A stretch of DNA of 9,627 nt, taken from CAYLGY01 sp964383325. Its GTDB lineage: Bacteria > Pseudomonadota > Alphaproteobacteria > Rhizobiales > Rhizobiaceae. The stretch spans positions 1-9,627 of the forward strand of contig CAYLGY010000094.1 in assembly GCA_964383325.1 (NCBI GenBank), in the 5' to 3' direction. Made by a program: the position numbers and the translations under genes. The notes under the pieces were generated by a model, which was given only the letters and a program-made list of their open reading frames with translations, had not been told where the DNA came from and ran no database searches. Positions 6,415 through 9,627 of the stretch are shown in pieces. Every line of letters starts with the position of its first letter. The first letter of the stretch is position 1.

Positions 6415-6434
6415 GCATCGAGGAGGAATGGCGG

Positions 6435-7202
6435 ATGAGCGGATTAACTCTCCCTCCTCGTGACGAGGAGGCGATCCGGACGGTCCCGATGCTTTCGGCC
6501 TTGCCGGGAGAGGCATTCTCCACGCTGCTGGCACAATCGGAACTGCGGGTGCTGCCGCGCCGGACGATGCTCTTCGAGCAGGACGAGCCGGCAACGGCCT
6601 TCTATCTCGTGCTCGACGGCTGGGTGAAGTTGTTCCGCTGGACGCCAGCAGGCGATGAGGCCATCGTCGGTGTCTTCGCGCGCGGCGAATGCGTCGCGGA
6701 GGTCCCCTGCCTCGCCGGCGGCACTTATCCGGTGAGCGGTGAAACGGTGTCGGATGCGCGGCTCGTCAAGGTGCCTGCCCAGCGGATCCTGGCGCTGACG
6801 CGGCTGAACCCGGAAATCGGCCTGACCATGCTCGCATCCTCGGTGCGGCACCTGCGCACGCTGGTCGACCAGATCGAGGAGCTGAAGGCGCGGACCGGCC
6901 CGCAGAGGCTGGCGAGCTTTCTGGTGTCGCTGGCGCCGGTGGAGAACGGGCCCTGCACGATTGCCCTGCCGTATGAAAAGCTGATCATTGCCGGCCGGCT
7001 TGGCATGAAGCCCGAGAGCCTCTCCCGTGCGTTCCAGCGATTGCAGCGCTTCGGCGTGCGGACCCGGCAGAACGTCGTCGCGATCAACGATGTCTCCCGG
7101 CTGGCTGAATTCGCCGGCCGCGAACGCATGATGGCAATGCGCTGTCCGATGCTGCAGGCCGGTCGGCCGCTCGGGAAATGCCGTGCAGGCAGCAGACCGT
7201 GA
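6435..7202 (+). CDS. Crp/Fnr-family transcription regulator, Dnr/NnrR-like
   Basis: A 255-residue regulator with an N-terminal cyclic-nucleotide-binding fold (about 20-120, including 'FEQDEPATAFYLVLDGWVKL' and 'GDEAIVGVFARGE'), a long dimer helix (about 128-152) and a C-terminal winged helix (about 155-225). The recognition helix 'KPESLSRAFQRL' carries E194, S197 and R198, the E-x-x-S-R pattern by which Fnr reads TTGA half-sites. The N-terminal cysteine cluster of Fnr is absent, so it is not an iron-sulphur oxygen sensor. The sequence style is that of Dnr/NnrR, which respond to NO, in Dnr through haem. It is transcribed divergently from the respiratory operon and probably controls it through the box at 6317-6332. 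Start: ATG at 6435 with AGGAGG eight bases upstream. ATG at 6405 would add ten residues and is less likely. Proposed activation by NO is inference. Confidence 0.92.
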   Translation: MSGLTLPPRDEEAIRTVPMLSALPGEAFSTLLAQSELRVLPRRTMLFEQDEPATAFYLVLDGWVKLFRWTPAGDEAIVGVFARGECVAEVPCLAGGTYPVSGETVSDARLVKVPAQRILALTRLNPEIGLTMLASSVRHLRTLVDQIEELKARTGPQRLASFLVSLAPVENGPCTIALPYEKLIIAGRLGMKPESLSRAFQRLQRFGVRTRQNVVAINDVSRLAEFAGRERMMAMRCPMLQAGRPLGKCRAGSRP

Positions 7203-7217
7203 CGCCTCCCGAAATTT

Positions 7218-7236
7218 GCCGGACTCGCGCTCCGGC
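7218..7236 (+). terminator. GC-rich hairpin after the regulator gene, weak terminator candidate
   Basis: Arms GCCGGA and TCCGGC flank a seven-base loop, starting 15 bases after the regulator stop. No T-run follows, so it is not a classical intrinsic terminator. It may mark the 3' end of the regulator transcript or be chance. Confidence 0.25.
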
Positions 7237-7267
7237 TGGACGCCCGCCCGCCCCTTCGGCATTGCAG

Positions 7268-7298
7268 GGATTGCAATCCTTTCCGGAAATGCCATATT
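7268..7298 (+). promoter_or_regulatory. Two abutting palindromes overlapping a candidate promoter of the toxin-antitoxin operon
   Basis: GGATTGCAATCC (7268-7279) and TTTCCGGAAA (7280-7289) are both perfect palindromes and lie directly side by side. A possible promoter, TTGCAA (7271-7276), 16 bp, CATATT (7293-7298), overlaps both. Xre antitoxins of RES-Xre pairs commonly repress their own operon, so these are the best operator candidates. The promoter hexamers each match consensus at four of six positions, so the promoter call is weak; the palindromes are exact. Confidence 0.5.
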
Positions 7299-7380
7299 CG
7301 ATGCACAGGAAATGCGCCAGCAGTACTGGCAGGTGTGGACAATGGCGGAAGCGGCAAGAATGGCACGGCAGGAGGAATCG

Positions 7381-7731
7381 ATGGTCCTGTCCTTCATGGA
7401 CCGGACCGGCAAGATTGTCGTTAACCAGCTCGTGGAGCGATTCGGCATGTCCAAGACCCAGCTCGCCGAGACCGCCGGGCTTTCCCGCGAGACGCTTTAC
7501 CGTACCGAGCGCAGCAGGTCGCCCAAGGCGCAGATGCGGCTCCGCGAGATGCTGGAGATCATCAGCCGTGTAGCGGACTGGGCCGGCGGCAAGGAGCAGG
7601 CCATGGCCTGGTACCGTTCGCAACCCCTGCCGGCCTTTGGCGGCCGCACGGCCGAGGCGCTGGTCAAGGAGGGAAAGGCCGCTGCCGTCCGCGATTATCT
7701 CGACCATATGGCGCTGGGCGGATTTGCGTGA
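7381..7731 (+). CDS. Xre/MbcA/ParS-type antitoxin of a RES-Xre toxin-antitoxin pair
   Basis: A 116-residue antitoxin that should bind and block the RES toxin encoded next to it and repress their operon. Residues about 20-45 are a helix-turn-helix ('MSKTQLAETAGLSRETLYRTE'-like). Residues about 60-110 are the DUF2384 toxin-binding region, ending in the typical 'FGGRTAEALVKEGKAAAVRDYL' type stretch. I chose ATG 7381 because AGGAGG lies a few bases before it. In-frame ATGs at 7312, 7342 and 7360 have poorer ribosome binding sites and would add residues outside the recognisable fold. The last codons overlap the toxin start by GTGA, so toxin translation is coupled to that of the antitoxin. It is unrelated to the respiratory operon. 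Confidence 0.85.
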   Translation: MVLSFMDRTGKIVVNQLVERFGMSKTQLAETAGLSRETLYRTERSRSPKAQMRLREMLEIISRVADWAGGKEQAMAWYRSQPLPAFGGRTAEALVKEGKAAAVRDYLDHMALGGFA

Positions 7732-8246
7732 GGTTTGTCGGCATCTGCTATCGCGCACATGATCCGCGCTGGTCGTTCCAGCCGGTTTCGGGCGACGGGG
7801 CCGCCGTCAGGGGGGCGCGGTTCAACCCGAAAGGCGTTCCGGCGCTCTATCTCGCCACCTCCATCATGACCGCGGTGAAGGAGGCCAATCAGGGCCTCGC
7901 CCACCGCATCGATCCTTGCGTGCTGTGCTCTTACGAGGTCGATTGTGCCGATATTGCCGATCTGACGACCGAAGCAGGCAGGCTCGAATACGAGGTCGGA
8001 CTTGCCGAGATGCAATGTGCCTGGGCGATGGCGCTCGCCAATGGCAGGCGGCCAGCTTCCTGGGCGGTGCATGACCGGCTGCGCGCCCGCGACCTGGCCG
8101 GCATCCTCGTCCCGAGCTTTGCGCCGGGCGCGAATGCCGAGGACCGGAATCTCGTGCTCTGGGAGTGGGGGCCGGACCTGCCGCACAAGATTTCGGTCTT
8201 CGACCCGAGCGGACGACTGCCGAAGGACCAGCTCTCCTGGCGATGA
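7728..8246 (+). CDS. RES-domain toxin (NAD+-depleting family)
   Basis: A 172-residue toxin of the RES family, named for conserved Arg, Glu and Ser. Characterised members (for example MbcT) destroy NAD+ and stop growth. The candidate family residues are R31 in 'ARFNPKG', Y41 in 'ALYLATS', E52 in 'AVKEAN' and S130 in 'GILVPS', followed by the conserved 'NLVLWEWG' segment (141-148). The length is normal and the frame is intact, so it is probably active. It starts at GTG (7728), overlapping the antitoxin TGA by GTGA, with only a weak GGCGGA upstream. That favours translational coupling and a low toxin output. It ends 16 bp before the convergent PhnA-domain gene. The residue assignments are by eye; the family call is firm. 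Confidence 0.92.
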   Translation: MRFVGICYRAHDPRWSFQPVSGDGAAVRGARFNPKGVPALYLATSIMTAVKEANQGLAHRIDPCVLCSYEVDCADIADLTTEAGRLEYEVGLAEMQCAWAMALANGRRPASWAVHDRLRARDLAGILVPSFAPGANAEDRNLVLWEWGPDLPHKISVFDPSGRLPKDQLSWR

Positions 8247-8262
8247 GCGGCTGCCCTGCGGA

Positions 8263-8574
8263 TCAGGACCGCTTGCGCACGAATTCCGTGCGCAGGACCA
8301 GCCCCTTGATGGCGTCATGCCGGCAATCGATTTCCTCGGGATTGTCGGTCAGCCGGATCGAGCGGATCACCGTTCCCTGCTTCAGGGTCTGCCCGGCACC
8401 CTTGACCTTCAGATCCTTCACGAGGACGACGGAATCGCCGTCGGCAAGGAGATTCCCCGAAGCGTCTCGCACCTCGATCTGCCCGGCCTGCGCCGCGAGC
8501 GCGGCCATTTCCGAAGCCGGGCGCCACTCGCCGGTCGCCTCGTCATAGACATATTCATCATCCTGGTGAGCCAT
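8263..8574 (-). CDS. phnA: PhnA-domain protein (alkylphosphonate operon protein PhnA/YjdM family)
   Basis: A 103-residue protein with the complete C-terminal PhnA domain (about 34-103), including 'GDSVVLVKDLKVKGAGQTLKQG', 'IRLTDNPEEIDC' and 'LRTEFVRK'. Unlike E. coli YjdM it has no N-terminal zinc ribbon. Instead a short acidic segment 'HQDDEYVYDEATGEWRPASE' begins the protein, a layout I associate with alphaproteobacterial members. The molecular function of the family is uncertain, and the link to phosphonates comes from gene naming rather than a proven reaction. No other phosphonate gene is in the window. Start: ATG at 8574 with GGAAG seven bases before it. The longer in-frame reading upstream has no family similarity. 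It is convergent with the RES toxin and lies downstream of the dehydrogenase on the same strand. Confidence 0.9.
   Translation of the reverse strand: MAHQDDEYVYDEATGEWRPASEMAALAAQAGQIEVRDASGNLLADGDSVVLVKDLKVKGAGQTLKQGTVIRSIRLTDNPEEIDCRHDAIKGLVLRTEFVRKRS
8274..8294. repeat. Perfect 8-bp inverted repeat at the end of the PhnA gene
   Basis: Arms TGCGCACG and CGTGCGCA surround a five-base AATTC loop. It lies inside the last codons of the PhnA-domain gene and about 28 bp past the toxin stop. It could fold at the 3' end of the convergent toxin transcript and act as an end signal, but no T-run follows. The conserved 'RTEFVRK' codons may explain it. Confidence 0.35.
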
Positions 8575-8620
8575 ATCCGTTCTTCCATCCTCGCGCGCAC
8601 ATACCTTCGCTGTCGCGGGA

Positions 8621-8649
8621 TCCATAGGCCAGCCTGCGCCAATATTCAA
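8621..8649 (-). promoter_or_regulatory. Weak candidate promoter for the PhnA-domain gene
   Basis: The minus strand reads TTGAAT (8644-8649), a 17-bp spacer, then TATGGA (8621-8626), with the gene's ATG 46 bases further on. The -35 matches consensus at four positions and the -10 at three. The 112-bp gap between the dehydrogenase stop and this gene gives room for an independent promoter, but readthrough from the dehydrogenase is also possible. Confidence 0.3.
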
Positions 8650-8686
8650 ATCCGGCAGGCCGGCGCACCTTGGCCCGCGTTCATCG

Positions 8687-9436
8687 CTACAGGCCGCCGC
8701 TGATCCTCAGGATGGTTGCATTGACATAGGAAGCCTGGTCCGAGAGCAGCCAGACCACGCCTTCGGCGATCTCCTCCGCCTGCCCGATGCGCTTTGCCGG
8801 AACCCGATTGACGATGCGTAGTGGCCGGTCCGCTTCGCCCGCAGCGGCATGAATGTCGGTATGAACCGTTCCCGGTGCCACCGCATTGACCCTGATTCCT
8901 CTGGCCGCGACCTCCTTGCCGAGGCCGACCGTGAATCCATCGATCGCCGCCTTGCTCGCGGCATAGTGCACGAACTCGCCGGGCGATCCGACGGTCGCGG
9001 CAATCGAGGAAATATTGACGATCCGGCCCTCCGTGCCTGCGGCTTCCCACCGCCGGATGGCTTCCTGAGACATCAGGAGGGTCCCGAGGACATTCACGTC
9101 GAGCGTACGCCGCAGCGACGCCTTATCGAGTGCGCTGAAGGGTCCGAGCGGTCCGGTAATGCCGGCATTGTTGACCAGGCCCCTGACCGGTCCGAGATTG
9201 GTCTCGGCATGGTCGAACATCCGTTGCGGAAACGTCTCGTCTGCGACATCGCCCCGGATCATTGCGGCCTCGTGCCCGGCCGCGCCGAGCTCCTGCAGCA
9301 GCGATTGCGCCGCCGGCTCGTCGCGGACGAAACTGAAGCAGACCTTCCAGCCATGCCGCGCCGCGAGCCGCACGATGGCGGCCCCGATTCCCCGGCTGCC
9401 ACCTGTTACCAGCAATACTCCCGATTCCTGTGGCAA
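8687..9436 (-). CDS. Short-chain dehydrogenase/reductase (classical SDR), probable TTG start
   Basis: A 249-residue NAD(P)-dependent oxidoreductase with the classical SDR layout: cofactor loop TGGSRGIG (11-18), NNAG (89-92), catalytic S144 in 'NISS', Y158 and K162 in 'YAASK', and a C-terminal 'ISGGL' end that is common in this family. The length of about 250 is normal. The substrate cannot be read from sequence; sugar or keto-acid reduction is typical of this clade but is not shown. No ATG or GTG lies near the Rossmann start. TTG at 9436 is preceded nine bases upstream by AAGGAG and gives a protein starting six residues before 'LLVTGG', so I take it as the start. Longer readings enter the intergenic region and the preceding gene. 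It follows a GntR-type regulator gene by 70 bp, which may control it. Confidence 0.93.
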   Translation of the reverse strand: MPQESGVLLVTGGSRGIGAAIVRLAARHGWKVCFSFVRDEPAAQSLLQELGAAGHEAAMIRGDVADETFPQRMFDHAETNLGPVRGLVNNAGITGPLGPFSALDKASLRRTLDVNVLGTLLMSQEAIRRWEAAGTEGRIVNISSIAATVGSPGEFVHYAASKAAIDGFTVGLGKEVAARGIRVNAVAPGTVHTDIHAAAGEADRPLRIVNRVPAKRIGQAEEIAEGVVWLLSDQASYVNATILRISGGL

Positions 9437-9460
9437 GTACCTGTTCTCCTTCCCTGAACT

Positions 9461-9488
9461 GCGCCGAATGGCATAACGGATTCGCGCC
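9461..9488. repeat. Imperfect inverted repeat upstream of the dehydrogenase
   Basis: Arms GCGCCGAAT (9461-9469) and ATTCGCGCC (9480-9488) pair apart from a one-base bulge, with a ten-base centre. It sits between the GntR-type regulator's stop and the dehydrogenase's ribosome binding site. It could be an operator or a leader hairpin. The match is modest. Confidence 0.3.
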
Positions 9489-9506
9489 GATGATGGCAGC
9501 GCCCCC

Positions 9507-9627
9507 TCACCCCGCAAGCCTCGGTGCGCCCTGAAACAACCGGAACCTTTCGCTGAACCGGCTGAGGCTCGCCAGGATATGGTTGCGCATCGCTTCGCGC
9601 GCCGCATCCGCTTGCCGCGCCTCGATC
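9507..9627 (-). CDS. C-terminal end of a GntR-family (FCD domain) transcription regulator, cut by the window edge
   Basis: Only the last 39 codons are present. They read 'IEARQADAAREAMRNHILAS' followed by 'LSRFSERFRLFQ' and a short tail ending at TGA (9507-9509). 'D-A-A-R-x-A-M-R-x-H-I/L' followed by a helix with 'S..RF' is the typical last helix of FCD-type GntR (FadR-like) regulators, where the His near the end belongs to the metal/ligand-binding core. The gene is on the same strand as the dehydrogenase and 70 bp upstream of it, so a regulator-enzyme pair is plausible. The DNA-binding domain lies outside the window, so the family call rests on this helix alone. Confidence 0.65.
   Translation of the reverse strand, partial: IEARQADAAREAMRNHILASLSRFSERFRLFQGAPRLAG

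Noticed and set aside
6405..6434. Upstream ATG for the Crp/Fnr regulator
   Set aside because: It lies in the centre of the palindrome and has only a poorly spaced AAGGA. ATG 6435 follows AGGAGG at ideal spacing. It cannot be fully excluded.
6444..7454. 336-codon minus-strand frame opposite the Crp/Fnr gene
   Set aside because: It is the antisense shadow of a well-supported regulator with a good ribosome binding site and motifs.
8652..8663. CCGGC/GCCGG hairpin after the dehydrogenase as a terminator
   Set aside because: The loop would be two bases and no T-run follows, so it is too weak to call.
1..9627. CRISPR arrays, tRNA or rRNA genes, insertion sequences, attachment sites
   Set aside because: No repeated spacer pattern, tRNA cloverleaf, rRNA stretch, transposase or terminal repeats were seen on either strand.

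Overview
The window is GC-rich, has closely packed genes with Shine-Dalgarno sequences, and its protein families look alphaproteobacterial. Hyphomicrobiales is my best guess, an inference from protein style with no marker gene present. There are four blocks.

(1) Positions 9-6259, minus strand: a seven-gene respiratory operon. In transcription order it encodes a 52-residue single-helix protein, a CuA subunit II, a B-family-like haem-copper subunit I, haem O synthase (CtaB), a SCO/SenC copper chaperone, a fused cytochrome b / 2x[4Fe-4S] ferredoxin / FlpD-like protein, and a membrane-anchored protein of unknown function. Three junctions are 4-bp ATGA overlaps and the other three gaps are 18-23 bp. 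Subunit I keeps all six metal-binding histidines but has Gln where oxygen reductases carry the catalytic Tyr that is cross-linked to a CuB histidine. This suggests a nitric oxide reductase derived from an oxygen reductase (the eNOR/sNOR type of enzyme) rather than a terminal oxidase.

(2) Positions 6260-7202: a divergent control region and a Crp/Fnr regulator of the Dnr/NnrR type (no FNR cysteine cluster, but an FNR-like E-x-x-S-R recognition helix). The shared intergenic region holds a perfect TTGAC-N4-GTCAA box about 40 bp upstream of the likely operon start, a second, weaker TTG-N8-CAA box, and an 18-bp perfect palindrome next to the regulator's ribosome binding site. This fits NO-responsive control of the operon.

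(3) Positions 7203-8246, plus strand: a RES-Xre toxin-antitoxin pair (DUF2384 antitoxin, then RES-domain toxin, with a GTGA overlap). Two abutting palindromes overlap a candidate promoter.

(4) Positions 8263-9627, minus strand: a PhnA-domain protein, a short-chain dehydrogenase that appears to start at TTG, and the last 39 codons of a GntR-family (FCD) regulator cut by the window edge.

The block of main interest is (1)+(2). Its genes supply a catalytic core (subunits I, II and a small helix), cofactor assembly (CtaB for haem O/A, SCO for CuA), a possible unusual electron-input protein (the cytochrome b fusion) and dedicated regulation. No stretch longer than 300 bases lacks a gene.
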